Below are positions 19,371 to 28,567 of a stretch of DNA of 64,000 nucleotides, piece after piece; within the stretch, counting starts at the first letter, position 1, and every line of letters begins with the position of its first letter. The notes under the pieces are model-generated. The model was not told the DNA's origin and did not search any database. It worked only from the letters and a program-made list of their open reading frames with translations. A program made the translations under genes and the position numbers. Origin of the DNA: Glaciecola sp. KUL10 (GTDB taxonomy: Bacteria; Pseudomonadota; Gammaproteobacteria; Enterobacterales; Alteromonadaceae); the NCBI RefSeq assembly GCF_003203515.1, contig NZ_BGNG01000002.1, positions 62,001 through 126,000 on the forward strand. Reading direction: 5' to 3'.

Positions 19371-21488
19371 TTGTATTTATTTGAAGGCTTAAAAACCAAA
19401 ATCAGCAGTTATCTGCCAAAGCAGCAAGTCGACTATGTGCAAGCTGCCTATGTGCTTGCGCATGACGCGCATGATGGACAGACCCGCTCCAGCGGCGATC
19501 CCTACATTACGCACCCTGTTGCGGTGGCGGGTATTTTGGCGGACATGCACTTAGATTATGAAACGCTAATGGCTGCGCTATTACACGATGTCATTGAAGA
19601 CACCCACTATTCAAAAGACGATCTATCGCTAGCCTTTGGGGAGGTCGTAGCGGAGCTAGTCGAGGGAGTGAGTAAACTCGATAAACTTCAATTTAGTAGC
19701 AAACAAGAAGCTCAAGCAGAAAACTTCCGAAAAATGCTAATGGCCATGGTCAAAGATATTCGTGTCATTTTGATCAAATTAGCTGATCGTACTCATAATA
19801 TGCGCACGCTTGGTTCCCTTCGTCCTGATAAACGCAGACGCATCGCATTAGAAACCCTCGAAATATATTCTCCACTTGCACACCGCTTAGGTATTCACGA
19901 CATCAAAAACGAACTTGAAGACTTAGGTTTTCAGGCAATGTACCCGATGCGTCATCGAGCACTTCGCTCCGCTGTTACGCAAGCGCGAGGCAATCGCCAA
20001 GAGGTGATTGAAAAAACGCAAACTGAATTGGTTCAAAAGCTCAAAGATCACCAAGTCAAAGGCCGAGTTGTCGGTCGCGAAAAGCATCTTTACTCTATTT
20101 ATCGAAAAATGAAAAACAAAGAGCTTTCGTTTAACGAAGTGATGGATATTTATGGCTTTAGAGTAATTGTCGAAAGTGTCGATAACTGCTATCGCGTATT
20201 GGGCGCAATGCATGGCTTGTACAAACCCATCGAAAATCGCTTTAAAGACTATATTGCGATACCCAGAAGCAACGGTTATCAATCATTGCATACTTCACTT
20301 GTTGGCCCGCACGGCATACCTGTTGAAGTCCAGATTCGTACAGAAGATATGGATCACATGGCCGACAAAGGGGTTGCTGCGCACTGGTTGTACAAAGAAG
20401 ACTATGATCGAGGCAATACCGCGCAAACACGCGCCAACCAATGGATGCAATCCTTGATAGAGCTACAACAAAGCGCAAGTACCTCTGTTGAGTTCATTGA
20501 AAACGTTAAAACCGACCTTTTCCCTGATGAAATTTATGTGTTCTCACCCAAGGGCAAAATTATTGAATTGCCGACAGGTGCAACCGCGGTCGATTTCGCC
20601 TATGCGGTGCATTCAGATGTAGGAAATACATGTGTAGGTGCAAGAGTAGAACGACGTAACTATTCATTAAACAAACCTTTAGAAAACGGGCAGACCGTTG
20701 AAATTATCACTTCGCCCCGCGCGAAGCCAAATGCTAACTGGCTTAACTTTGTAGTAAGCGCTCGCGCACGCAGTAATATTCGCCATTATTTGAAACGTCA
20801 GCAATCCGAAGATGCCATCAACATGGGTAACCGTCTGCTTAGACATGCTTTGGGTACGGTAAAACTTGATGAAATTCCACAAAGCGAAATTGCGAGAGTG
20901 GTAGAAGAAACCAAACACAGCAGTTTTGATGAGTTACTCAGTAATATCGGTATGGGTAATGAGCTAAGTGCGATTGTCGCGCGTCGTTTGGTGGGCGATA
21001 ACGACGGCATTTCAGATAAAAAATCACATGTGGCGATCAGAGGCACTGAAGGCTTATTGGTGCACTTCTCTAGATGTTGTCACCCGATACCAGATGATGA
21101 AGTCGTGGCGATATTGAGCCCAGGGCGCGGTGTCGTGATACATCAAACGGGTTGTACGAATATCCGCAAACTCAGTAAAGAAGAGCCACAACGCGTGTTA
21201 CCAATGGAGTGGGATGAAGATCCGCAAGGTGATTTTAAAGCCAGTTTAAGGCTAGAGTTATTTAATCATCAAGGTACACTTGCCGCGTTGACAAGCACCA
21301 TCGCAAGTAGCGACTCAAGTATCATCAACCTGCAAACGGATGAACGAGAAGGCAATGTCTATGTTATTGATATCGAGCTGACCACCAAAAACCGTGTGCA
21401 TCTTGCCAATATCATGCGAAAAATCCGTGCAATGCCTGAGTTGCAAAAGGTGTCTCGACACAGTCAATACAAACAACAATCAAACTAA
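19371..21488 (+). CDS. spoT: Bifunctional (p)ppGpp synthetase/hydrolase SpoT
   Basis: Stringent-response enzyme that degrades, and can make, (p)ppGpp; 705 residues. The start is TTG, giving MYLFEGL, which matches the family N-terminus. I see no clear ribosome-binding site, which suggests low translation. The HD hydrolase domain is intact (H72-D73 in LLHDVIEDT). The synthetase domain has RFKDYIAIPRSNGYQSLHTS near 285-305 and EVQIRTEDMDHMADKG near 320. TGS (near 395-450), the conserved zinc-finger-like segment (HFSRCCHPIP near 565) and a C-terminal ACT domain (about 625-700) follow. It belongs to the gmk-rpoZ-spoT-trmH-recG group, with ridA inserted after it. Confidence 0.96.
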   Translation: MYLFEGLKTKISSYLPKQQVDYVQAAYVLAHDAHDGQTRSSGDPYITHPVAVAGILADMHLDYETLMAALLHDVIEDTHYSKDDLSLAFGEVVAELVEGVSKLDKLQFSSKQEAQAENFRKMLMAMVKDIRVILIKLADRTHNMRTLGSLRPDKRRRIALETLEIYSPLAHRLGIHDIKNELEDLGFQAMYPMRHRALRSAVTQARGNRQEVIEKTQTELVQKLKDHQVKGRVVGREKHLYSIYRKMKNKELSFNEVMDIYGFRVIVESVDNCYRVLGAMHGLYKPIENRFKDYIAIPRSNGYQSLHTSLVGPHGIPVEVQIRTEDMDHMADKGVAAHWLYKEDYDRGNTAQTRANQWMQSLIELQQSASTSVEFIENVKTDLFPDEIYVFSPKGKIIELPTGATAVDFAYAVHSDVGNTCVGARVERRNYSLNKPLENGQTVEIITSPRAKPNANWLNFVVSARARSNIRHYLKRQQSEDAINMGNRLLRHALGTVKLDEIPQSEIARVVEETKHSSFDELLSNIGMGNELSAIVARRLVGDNDGISDKKSHVAIRGTEGLLVHFSRCCHPIPDDEVVAILSPGRGVVIHQTGCTNIRKLSKEEPQRVLPMEWDEDPQGDFKASLRLELFNHQGTLAALTSTIASSDSSIINLQTDEREGNVYVIDIELTTKNRVHLANIMRKIRAMPELQKVSRHSQYKQQSN

Positions 21489-21506
21489 CCACTCAGAGAG
21501 TTTCTT

Positions 21507-21893
21507 ATGTCAAAATCAATTATCCAAACGGATAACGCGCCTGCCGCTATCGGCACATACAGCCAAGCCGTTAAAGCAGGTTCAACGGTTTATTTGTCCG
21601 GGCAAATCCCATTGGTACCCGCCACAATGGAAATGGTATCAGAGGACTTTTCAGAGCAAGCTGTTCAAGTCTTTGAAAACTTAAAAGCGGTTTGCAGTGC
21701 AGCGGGTGGCGATATGAGCCATCTTGTCAAAGTGAATATCTTCTTAACTGACCTTGGTCACTTTGCCAAAGTAAACGAAATCATGGCACAGTATTTCAAT
21801 CAACCTTATCCAGCACGCGCTGCGATTGGTGTTGCGCAGTTACCTAAAGATGCGCAAATTGAAATCGACGGTGTGATGGTCTTGCCTGAATAG
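21507..21893 (+). CDS. ridA: 2-iminobutanoate/2-iminopropanoate deaminase RidA
   Basis: RidA/YjgF family enzyme, 128 residues. It hydrolyses reactive enamine/imine intermediates formed by PLP enzymes such as threonine dehydratase, preventing damage to other PLP enzymes. Family features include the N-terminal [26 protein letters not shown] near 33, and the C-terminal [20 protein letters not shown], which includes the conserved Arg. It starts 18 bases after the spoT stop, so the two are probably co-transcribed. The position between spoT and trmH is common in marine gammaproteobacteria, though not in E. coli. Confidence 0.95.
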   Translation: MSKSIIQTDNAPAAIGTYSQAVKAGSTVYLSGQIPLVPATMEMVSEDFSEQAVQVFENLKAVCSAAGGDMSHLVKVNIFLTDLGHFAKVNEIMAQYFNQPYPARAAIGVAQLPKDAQIEIDGVMVLPE

Positions 21894-21948
21894 CGTTTGT
21901 TTTTTTACAAAATTTTAGCGCTAAGCGTCTATCAATGACTCAAACACT

Positions 21949-22638
21949 ATGAATCAAAAAATGTCTTATGAGCGATATCAAAAGATTCGCTCTGTCCTCT
22001 CGCTTCGCCAACCAGACCTAACGGTGTGTATGGAAGAAGTCCATAAACCTCACAATGTATCTGCAGTAATTCGTTCTTGCGACGCTGTTGGTGTGCATAA
22101 AATTCATGCGGTATGGGAAAAAAATGAGTCCTTGCGCAAAGGCACATCGATGGGCAGTCAAATATGGGTAAAAACCCAGCATCACCAAACGATTGAAGAT
22201 GCCGCTGCTCATTTAAAAGCTCAAAACATGCAAGTACTCGTCACCCACCTAGACGAGCATGCGATTGACTTCAGAGAAGTTGATTATACAAAGCCCACAG
22301 CGATTATATTAGGGCAAGAAAAGTCAGGTGCCACGCCGCAAGCCATCGCATCTGCTGATCAAGCTGTCGTGATCCCCATGGTCGGCATGGTGCAATCGTT
22401 GAATGTGTCGGTTGCCGCCGCCATCCTCATGTACGAAGCTCAACGTCAACGCGAGGCTGCGGGTATGTACCAGGTGCAAAATTTAGATGAAAGCGAATGT
22501 CAAAAAGTGCTCTTTGAAGGCGGTTTTCCTGCCCTGTATGAGATTTGTGTTCGTCGTAATCTCGCATTTCCGTACATTAATGAACACGGTGAAATTGAAG
22601 CAAGTACAGATTGGTGGGATTCATTAAAATACAGTTGA
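21949..22638 (+). CDS. trmH: tRNA (guanosine(18)-2'-O)-methyltransferase
   Basis: SPOUT-class methyltransferase that methylates the ribose of G18 in tRNA; 229 residues (E. coli 229). Landmarks: KPHNVSAVIRSCDAVG near residue 27, ILGQEKSGATPQAI near 124, and the SAM-binding trefoil knot segment IPMVGMVQSLNVSVAAAI near 145. A C-terminal tail follows the knot, as in TrmH. It lies 55 bases downstream of ridA in the spoT-recG group. Confidence 0.95.
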   Translation: MNQKMSYERYQKIRSVLSLRQPDLTVCMEEVHKPHNVSAVIRSCDAVGVHKIHAVWEKNESLRKGTSMGSQIWVKTQHHQTIEDAAAHLKAQNMQVLVTHLDEHAIDFREVDYTKPTAIILGQEKSGATPQAIASADQAVVIPMVGMVQSLNVSVAAAILMYEAQRQREAAGMYQVQNLDESECQKVLFEGGFPALYEICVRRNLAFPYINEHGEIEASTDWWDSLKYS

Positions 22639-22725
22639 AATAAAAACTAAGTTCCTCGGGTCTTATGCTTTGTATCGATACTAACGGCACAAAGATGCCC
22701 ACTTGAATAATTCAAAGGAACAAAA

Positions 22726-23367
22726 ATGAAAAAATGGTTAATGCTTGCGACAGCACTAATGACTGCAACTTTATCACTCAACGCACTTGCACTTGATCGC
22801 ACTGTTATTGCTGACAAAGCCGAAAATGTGACACCTCTACTCAATGGCGCAAGTGCACCAAATGTCACGCTTAAAACGGCTGATGGCTCACCGGTAAGTC
22901 TGCAAGCTATGCTAATGCAAAAGCCAACAGTGATGATTTTTTATCGCGGCGGTTGGTGCCCATATTGCTCTAGACAGTTAGCTGAGTTAAAGAGCATTGA
23001 GCAAGAACTAGTAGACGAAGGCTATCAAGTACTGGCTATTTCTCCTGAATCACCAAGCAAGCTACAAGAACAAAAGCTTGAAACAGAATTTTTAGTTCAG
23101 TTGTTATCAGATGAAACATTAGGTGCGATCCGCGGCTTCGGCATCGGGTTTTATGTGCCAGACGACACTCGCAAGTTATACAAAGACAGAATGAACGTTG
23201 AGTTAACCGCAGACACCAGTGAACGCGCTGTTTTGCCTGCGCCAGCGATCTTCATCTTGGATGAAAAAGGCACGGTTCAATTCAACTACGTGAACCCTGA
23301 TTTTCGTGCAAGACCATCTGCAGAACTTGTATTAGCCGCCGCTAAACTAGTTAAATCAAAAGCGTAA
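22726..23367 (+). CDS. Secreted AhpC/TSA-type peroxiredoxin-like protein
   Basis: A 213-residue thioredoxin-fold protein with a Sec signal peptide (about residues 1-24, cleavage near ALA-L), so periplasmic. The active-site region is FYRGGWCPYCSRQL near residue 76: a CxxC motif in the position of the AhpC/TSA peroxidatic cysteine. Similar proteins are annotated as peroxiredoxin-like or redoxin-domain proteins. Likely reduces peroxides or acts as a thiol-disulfide partner; its reductant is not encoded nearby. A GGAAC ribosome site precedes the ATG. It lies between trmH and recG and is not part of that conserved set, so it is probably an independent insertion. Confidence 0.87.
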   Translation: MKKWLMLATALMTATLSLNALALDRTVIADKAENVTPLLNGASAPNVTLKTADGSPVSLQAMLMQKPTVMIFYRGGWCPYCSRQLAELKSIEQELVDEGYQVLAISPESPSKLQEQKLETEFLVQLLSDETLGAIRGFGIGFYVPDDTRKLYKDRMNVELTADTSERAVLPAPAIFILDEKGTVQFNYVNPDFRARPSAELVLAAAKLVKSKA

Positions 23368-23510
23368 TCGGTCAAATAGTACCCAGTCCCTTTACCGGCC
23401 TGCGCTTTACATCCCTTTCGCGCGGGCTGGTATCCCTTCGTAACAGTAGTCGAAGTGCTTTGTCTTTGCTACAGTCACATTATTATCTCGCTATTACCTT
23501 GTAATTATTC

Positions 23511-25586
23511 ATGAAATCATTGGCTGATACGCCAGTTACCACGCTCAAAGGTGTGGGAGCAAAAGTTGCAGAAAAACTAGAAAAACTTGGCTTGCGCAAT
23601 CTTCAAGATGTCATCTTTCATTTGCCTAATCGCTATGAAGATCGCACGCGTATTTATCCCATTGCGGATTTACACGCCTTTTTGCACGTCTCTGTGCAAG
23701 GTGAGATTTTAAGTTCAGACATTAAGTACGGTCGTAAACGTATGCTACTAGTACGAATCGCGGATGGTACTGGTAGTATTACACTAAGGTTTTTTCATTT
23801 TTCAGCCGCACAGACTAAGTCGTTAGCGATCGGCAAAACAATTCGCGCATTCGGCGAAGTCCGCACGGGCACTAGCCAATTTGAAATGATGCATCCTGAA
23901 TACAAAGTCATTGAAAACCCCGAAGACGACCAATTAGAAGAATCACTTACGCCGGTATATCCTGCTACCGACGGTGTTAAGCAGTTGACCCTTCGCAATC
24001 TGACCGAACAAGCATTGACCTTGCTAGATAAAGGCGCATTGGTTGAATTGCTGCCTAATGGCCTTTATCAACATCAGGTATCGCTGACTGATGCCTTACA
24101 TCTAGTGCATCGACCGCCGCCTGACGTTGCAATCGACGACTTGAGCGAAGGTACACACCCAGCACAAAAGCGCTTGGTTGTAGAAGAGTTAATCGCTCAT
24201 CATTTAGGCATGCTCAAGGTGCGCTCACAAACACAGTCCGATCCGGGCATTGCGATTCCAATTGATAATGAGTTTAAACAGAAATTTCTGAAAACACTGC
24301 CATTCTCGCCTACAGGTGCGCAACAACGGGTGGTTAAAGAAATTGAAGACGACATTGCTCAGTCATTGCCCATGCTTCGGCTTGTTCAAGGTGATGTTGG
24401 CTCCGGCAAAACCTTAGTTGCCGCTTTGTCGGCTTTATCAGTCATCAGTGCAGGTTATCAAGTTGCGTTAATGGCACCCACAGAACTATTGGCAGAGCAA
24501 CATGCAGTCAACTTTTCAAACTGGTTGACGCCATTGGGTGTCAATGTAGGGTGGTTAGCTGGCAAGTTAAAAGGAAAGGCACGAACAGAAACATTTGAAA
24601 GGCTTAAGAGTGGTGAAATCAATATCGTGTTGGGTACACATGCTATCTTTCAAGAAGCAGTTGCGTATAAAAACCTCGCGTTGGTGATAGTAGATGAGCA
24701 ACACCGTTTTGGTGTTCATCAGCGCCTAGCACTGCGTAAAAAAGGCGAGGCACAAGGCAAGTACCCGCACCAACTTATCATGACAGCAACGCCGATACCG
24801 CGTACGCTAGCGATGACCGCTTATGCTGATTTAGATACTTCGATTATCGACGAATTACCCCCAGGAAGAACACCCGTCAAAACCGTTGTGCTACCCGACA
24901 CTCGACGCGAAGAAGTGATTATGCGGGTAAAACAAGCCGCTATCGAAAACAAGCGACAAATTTACTGGGTTTGCACCTTAATTGACGAATCAGAAGTCGT
25001 GCAATGTCAGGCGGCTGAAGACTCAGCAGTGGCCTTAAGAACTGCCTTGCCTGAATTGAAAGTCGGTCTTGTACATGGGCGTTTAAAACCTGCAGAAAAA
25101 CAAGCCATTATGGACCAATTTAAAGCCGCAGAATTAGACTTGTTGGTTGCAACCACGGTGATTGAAGTGGGTGTTGACGTGCCCAATGCAAGTTTGATGA
25201 TTATCGAAAACCCAGAGCGTCTAGGCTTGGCTCAACTTCATCAATTAAGGGGGCGCGTGGGCAGAGGTAGCGTTGAAAGTCATTGTGTATTGATGTATCA
25301 AAGTCCGCTTTCTAAAACAGCCAGTAAGCGTTTGCATGTCCTACGCGAAAGCAACGACGGCTTTTTTATTGCAGAAAAAGATTTAGAGATTAGAGGTCCC
25401 GGTGAAATGTTAGGCACCAAACAAACAGGCGTTGCTGACCTGAAAATTGCCGATCTTGTGCGCGATGCTGTTTTGATTCCTGAGATTAAAAATATGGCAG
25501 AACACCTATGGCGAGAGTATCCTGCGCAATCTCAAGCATTGATAAAACGATGGCTTGCTTACAAAGAGGAGTATGGCAATGCCTGA
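23511..25586 (+). CDS. recG: ATP-dependent DNA helicase RecG
   Basis: Branch-migrating helicase that remodels stalled forks and Holliday junctions; 691 residues (E. coli 693). The N-terminal wedge/OB domain covers about residues 1-240 and begins with TPVTTLKGVGAKVAEKLEKL. Helicase motifs: Walker A GDVGSGKTLVA near 295, Walker B DEQHRFGVHQR near 393, motif III TATPIPRTLAM near 420, and motif VI LRGRVGRG near 580. The stop overlaps the start of rsmJ by 8 bases. Usual end member of the gmk-rpoZ-spoT-trmH-recG neighbourhood. Confidence 0.97.
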   Translation: MKSLADTPVTTLKGVGAKVAEKLEKLGLRNLQDVIFHLPNRYEDRTRIYPIADLHAFLHVSVQGEILSSDIKYGRKRMLLVRIADGTGSITLRFFHFSAAQTKSLAIGKTIRAFGEVRTGTSQFEMMHPEYKVIENPEDDQLEESLTPVYPATDGVKQLTLRNLTEQALTLLDKGALVELLPNGLYQHQVSLTDALHLVHRPPPDVAIDDLSEGTHPAQKRLVVEELIAHHLGMLKVRSQTQSDPGIAIPIDNEFKQKFLKTLPFSPTGAQQRVVKEIEDDIAQSLPMLRLVQGDVGSGKTLVAALSALSVISAGYQVALMAPTELLAEQHAVNFSNWLTPLGVNVGWLAGKLKGKARTETFERLKSGEINIVLGTHAIFQEAVAYKNLALVIVDEQHRFGVHQRLALRKKGEAQGKYPHQLIMTATPIPRTLAMTAYADLDTSIIDELPPGRTPVKTVVLPDTRREEVIMRVKQAAIENKRQIYWVCTLIDESEVVQCQAAEDSAVALRTALPELKVGLVHGRLKPAEKQAIMDQFKAAELDLLVATTVIEVGVDVPNASLMIIENPERLGLAQLHQLRGRVGRGSVESHCVLMYQSPLSKTASKRLHVLRESNDGFFIAEKDLEIRGPGEMLGTKQTGVADLKIADLVRDAVLIPEIKNMAEHLWREYPAQSQALIKRWLAYKEEYGNA

Positions 25587-26418
25587 TCACGCTTCTCAGC
25601 AAACTAAGGTGGTTATCATTATTGAAGACGAAGGCAGTATGTTTGCAAATGAGCAGGCACAACAACTGTCAGCTAAAACAGGCTTTCCGATAGTTAAACC
25701 TTTAAAAACATTGGGCGCTAAAGGAAAGAAACACAAACACCTAACACCCTCTGACAAAGTGGCTCCTTGGCAACTTGCTTACACCGAGAAAGGCCTTGCA
25801 CTACGAATGACCCACGAGCCTAGTTGGGGAGATATCATTGTTGATTTTGACTCTGCCGCCTTGTTATATCGAAAAGACAAGGGGGGCGGCAAAAATGAGG
25901 CGATTGCAAAAGCAATTGGAATCAAAACAAACCCAAACCCTACCGTGATTGACTGCACTGCAGGCATGGGCAACGATAGCTTTGTGATGGCCAGTGTAGG
26001 CGCACAGGTCACCATGCTAGAACGCAGTAATGTTATTGCGGCCTTGTTAGATAATGCGCTTAAAGTGGCGAGCGAAGACAATGAAGTTATTCCAAATATG
26101 AAACTGGTCAATCAAGATGCCCACGATTATCTCGTGCAACAAAAAGACAAGTGCGCAGATGTCATTTATCTCGATCCGATGTTTCCACACAAGAAAAAGT
26201 CTGCCTTGGTCAAAAAAGAAATGCGTGCGTTTCAACTGTTATTAGGCGCTGATCAAGATAGTGAGCAACTACTGACTACAGCATTGTCAAAAGCATCAGC
26301 GAGAGTGGTGGTAAAACGTCCAAGTTATGCCGAACCCATTGCTAATCAACAAAACAGAATGCCAAGCATGGCGATTGAATCCAAAAAGCATCGCTTTGAT
26401 GTATATATACAGCATTAA
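25579..26418 (+). CDS. rsmJ: 16S rRNA (guanine(1516)-N(2))-methyltransferase RsmJ
   Basis: SAM-dependent methyltransferase acting on G1516 of 16S rRNA; about 279 residues. The SAM-binding motif is DCTAGMGNDSFVMAS near residue 124, and the catalytic-type IYLDPMFPHKKKSAL near 190. The frame is open from 25555, but AGAGGAG (25565-25571) has proper spacing (7 bases) only for the ATG at 25579. That start overlaps the end of recG by 8 bases, so translation is probably coupled. About 30 residues longer than E. coli RsmJ (250), with the extra length at the N-terminus. Confidence 0.93.
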   Translation: MPDHASQQTKVVIIIEDEGSMFANEQAQQLSAKTGFPIVKPLKTLGAKGKKHKHLTPSDKVAPWQLAYTEKGLALRMTHEPSWGDIIVDFDSAALLYRKDKGGGKNEAIAKAIGIKTNPNPTVIDCTAGMGNDSFVMASVGAQVTMLERSNVIAALLDNALKVASEDNEVIPNMKLVNQDAHDYLVQQKDKCADVIYLDPMFPHKKKSALVKKEMRAFQLLLGADQDSEQLLTTALSKASARVVVKRPSYAEPIANQQNRMPSMAIESKKHRFDVYIQH

Positions 26419-26513
26419 TGATATCTACAGGTGAGTTGTGCGAAACTCAGCTATACTAAATTTAAAAATGATAAGCGCAAACGGCGCAAATAATATCCAA
26501 TGGAGAAAAAAAC

Positions 26514-26987
26514 ATGATTGAAGTAGGAAGTAAATTACCCGAAGCCACGTTTAGCTTGTTAGGCGATGGCGAGATGAGTAATCCAACTACAGAGTCACTT
26601 TTTGCCGGTAAAAAAGTCGTTTTGTTTGCGGTGCCAGGCGCGTTTACACCCACCTGTTCTGCGGCGCACTTACCAGGATATGTCGCGTTGGCAGACAAAT
26701 TTAAAGAAAAGGGTGTCGATGCCATTATATGTTTGTCAGTCAACGACGCATTTGTGATGAATGCTTGGGGAAATGCTCAAAACGCAGAACACCTGGTGAT
26801 GCTGGCTGATGGAAATGGCAAGTTCACGCAATCCGTCGGTTTAGATATGGATACCGATGGATTTGGCGGTATCCGTTCAGTTCGCTACAGCATGCTAGTG
26901 GTAGATGGAGTGGTTGAAAAGCTGAATGTAGAAGAGCCTGGCAAATTTGAAGTGAGTGACGCTGAAACCATGCTTAATACCCTATAG
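26514..26987 (+). CDS. Peroxiredoxin, Prx5/AhpE-like type
   Basis: A 157-residue cytoplasmic peroxiredoxin of the Prx5 subfamily that reduces peroxides through a thiol. The peroxidatic cysteine lies in VPGAFTPTCSAAHLPGY near residue 49, the defining PxxxTxxC signature, and the conserved Arg lies in GIRSVRYSMLV near 125. VNDAFVMNAWG is typical of the group. There is no fused glutaredoxin domain, so glutaredoxin or thioredoxin must be supplied elsewhere. A GGAG ribosome site precedes the ATG. A long hairpin follows the gene. Confidence 0.93.
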   Translation: MIEVGSKLPEATFSLLGDGEMSNPTTESLFAGKKVVLFAVPGAFTPTCSAAHLPGYVALADKFKEKGVDAIICLSVNDAFVMNAWGNAQNAEHLVMLADGNGKFTQSVGLDMDTDGFGGIRSVRYSMLVVDGVVEKLNVEEPGKFEVSDAETMLNTL

Positions 26988-27011
26988 ATAGTTTGGCAAG
27001 ATTAACGATTA

Positions 27012-27041
27012 GCGGTTTAACTTACTAAAAAGTTGAACCGC
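27012..27041 (+). terminator. Probable terminator hairpin after the peroxiredoxin gene
   Basis: GCGGTTTAACTT (27012-27023) pairs with AAGTTGAACCGC (27030-27041), 12 pairs with one G-U, around a six-base loop. It lies 25 bases after the stop. The downstream sequence is pyrimidine-rich (CTTCTC...TTCTTCTC) but not a clean T-run, so termination is likely but not certain. Confidence 0.5.
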
Positions 27042-27117
27042 GCTTCTCAAATTCTTCTCTGTAACCCATCGCCTTAAACATAAGTATACTTTCCACTGAA
27101 ATCTCCAAAAATCACTT

Positions 27118-27183
27118 GAATTCAATGTAAATTAGTCATTAAATCGATTAAGGAATTCAATGTGACACAAAGACTTTGTGACA
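27118..27183 (+). promoter_or_regulatory. Candidate operator region upstream of the binding protein/kinase pair
   Basis: Two copies of GAATTCAATGT (27118-27128 and 27153-27163) start 35 bases apart. They are followed at once by the perfect inverted repeat CACAAAG-A-CTTTGTG (27166-27180). The block ends about 25 bases before the GTG of the binding-protein gene, whose GAGAAGG ribosome site is at 27195-27201. Regulator-binding sites are the natural reading; which protein binds is unknown. Confidence 0.45.
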
Positions 27184-27208
27184 TTTTGATACAAGAGAAG
27201 GCGATAAA

Positions 27209-28507
27209 GTGTCCAAAAAATCAGCTCCTGAAATCGCGCAAATAAGCCGCCGCTCGATGCTCAAAACGGTAGCCAAGGCGGCTGTGTCTGCTATTCCATT
27301 AACGAGTATATCCCAAAAAGCCTTTGCAATTAAAAAATCAAAACATGTCTTGCGTGTCTTAGGCACTCACGTCACCTTGCAGGAAGAACTTCGCGCAAAA
27401 GCCATGGAAGACTTAGGGATCGAACTTACTTTTGAACCAAAAGGTAGCGCTGCAGTTTTACAAAAGGCTTCAACCAGACCTGAAAGTTTTGATTTGTATG
27501 AGCAATGGTCAAATAGCATCAATGTATTATGGCGATCAAACGCTATTCAACCGATCGAAAAATCGAGAATCGAGCGCTGGGACGAGATTAATTCACTGAC
27601 TAAAACGGGTAAAGTCACATCTGTCGCTAAAATTGGTGCAGGCGACGCCCCCTACAAGCTTCTACATGTGCAAAATGACCGCTCGCTAAATAGCAATGAG
27701 ACGGGGCAGGTCAGCTTTTTACCCTATGTTCACAATGTTGATTCATTTGGGTACAACACTTCTGTCATTGAAAAGGGCTTACCGTACCAGACGGAAAGCT
27801 GGGGGTGGCTTTTAGACAAGAAATACGAAGGCCAAGTTGCGATCGTAAATGCGCCGACGATTGGTTTATTTGATCTGGCGCTTGCTGCACAGGCGAAAGG
27901 CTTGGTTCGCTTTAATGACATCGGTTCATTGACAAAGGCTGAGCTAGACCAATTGTTTTCAATCTTGATTGAGTATAAACAACGGGGGCACTTCAGCGGA
28001 TTTTGGACATCAGTACCAGAGTCGGTTCGTTTTATGAAATCGAAACGAGTAGTGATCGAAAGTATGTTTTCACCGGCTGTTTCCAGTCTCAATGGTCAAA
28101 ATGTTCCGGTGACCTATGCTGCACCAAAGGAAGGATACCGTGGCTGGCATGGTGTCATGTGCTTGTCTTCAAAAACACAAGGAAGAGCAAAAGACATCGC
28201 TTATGAATACATGAATTGGTGGTTGTCAGGTTGGCCGGGCGCATTTATTGCACGGCAAGGTTATTACATTTCTAATCCAGAGCGCTCAAAACAGTTTTTA
28301 TCGAAAACCGAATACGATTATTGGTACGACGGAAAGCCAGCGGCCGAAAACTTAAAGGGCACCGATGGTAAGGTATCTGTTTTTAAAGGAGATTACAGGA
28401 CAGGGGGCAGCTATGAAAAACGCTTTAGCAATATAGCGGTTTGGAATACAGTCATGCCCACTTATGAGTATAGTCTTCAAAAGTGGTATGAGTTCTTAAG
28501 TGCTTAA
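27209..28507 (+). CDS. Tat-exported extracellular solute-binding protein (PotD-like)
   Basis: A 432-residue binding protein of the family 1/PotD-like type, starting at GTG with GAGAAGG 7 bases upstream. The N-terminus carries a twin-arginine pattern (ISRRSMLK, Arg 14-15) before a hydrophobic stretch, so Tat export after folding is likely. Polyamine-binding-protein features include FLPYVHNVDSFGYNT near residue 170 and VIESMFSPAVSSL near 280. No ABC permease or ATPase gene is nearby. The hybrid kinase gene begins 60 bases downstream, so this is probably the ligand receptor for that kinase, comparable in layout to TorT/TorS. The true ligand is unknown. Confidence 0.82.
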   Translation: MSKKSAPEIAQISRRSMLKTVAKAAVSAIPLTSISQKAFAIKKSKHVLRVLGTHVTLQEELRAKAMEDLGIELTFEPKGSAAVLQKASTRPESFDLYEQWSNSINVLWRSNAIQPIEKSRIERWDEINSLTKTGKVTSVAKIGAGDAPYKLLHVQNDRSLNSNETGQVSFLPYVHNVDSFGYNTSVIEKGLPYQTESWGWLLDKKYEGQVAIVNAPTIGLFDLALAAQAKGLVRFNDIGSLTKAELDQLFSILIEYKQRGHFSGFWTSVPESVRFMKSKRVVIESMFSPAVSSLNGQNVPVTYAAPKEGYRGWHGVMCLSSKTQGRAKDIAYEYMNWWLSGWPGAFIARQGYYISNPERSKQFLSKTEYDYWYDGKPAAENLKGTDGKVSVFKGDYRTGGSYEKRFSNIAVWNTVMPTYEYSLQKWYEFLSA

Positions 28508-28567
28508 ACACGACTATGATTAATCAATTAACTACTACACTAAAAGTTCAAGGGATAGGAACTAAAC

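Noticed and set aside
21915-21924. TTAGCGCTAA palindrome between ridA and trmH
   Set aside because: A 10-base palindrome alone is expected by chance in a window this size, and nothing around it supports an operator.
26432-26449. TGAGTT...AACTCA hairpin after rsmJ
   Set aside because: Six pairs and no T-run; too weak to call a terminator.
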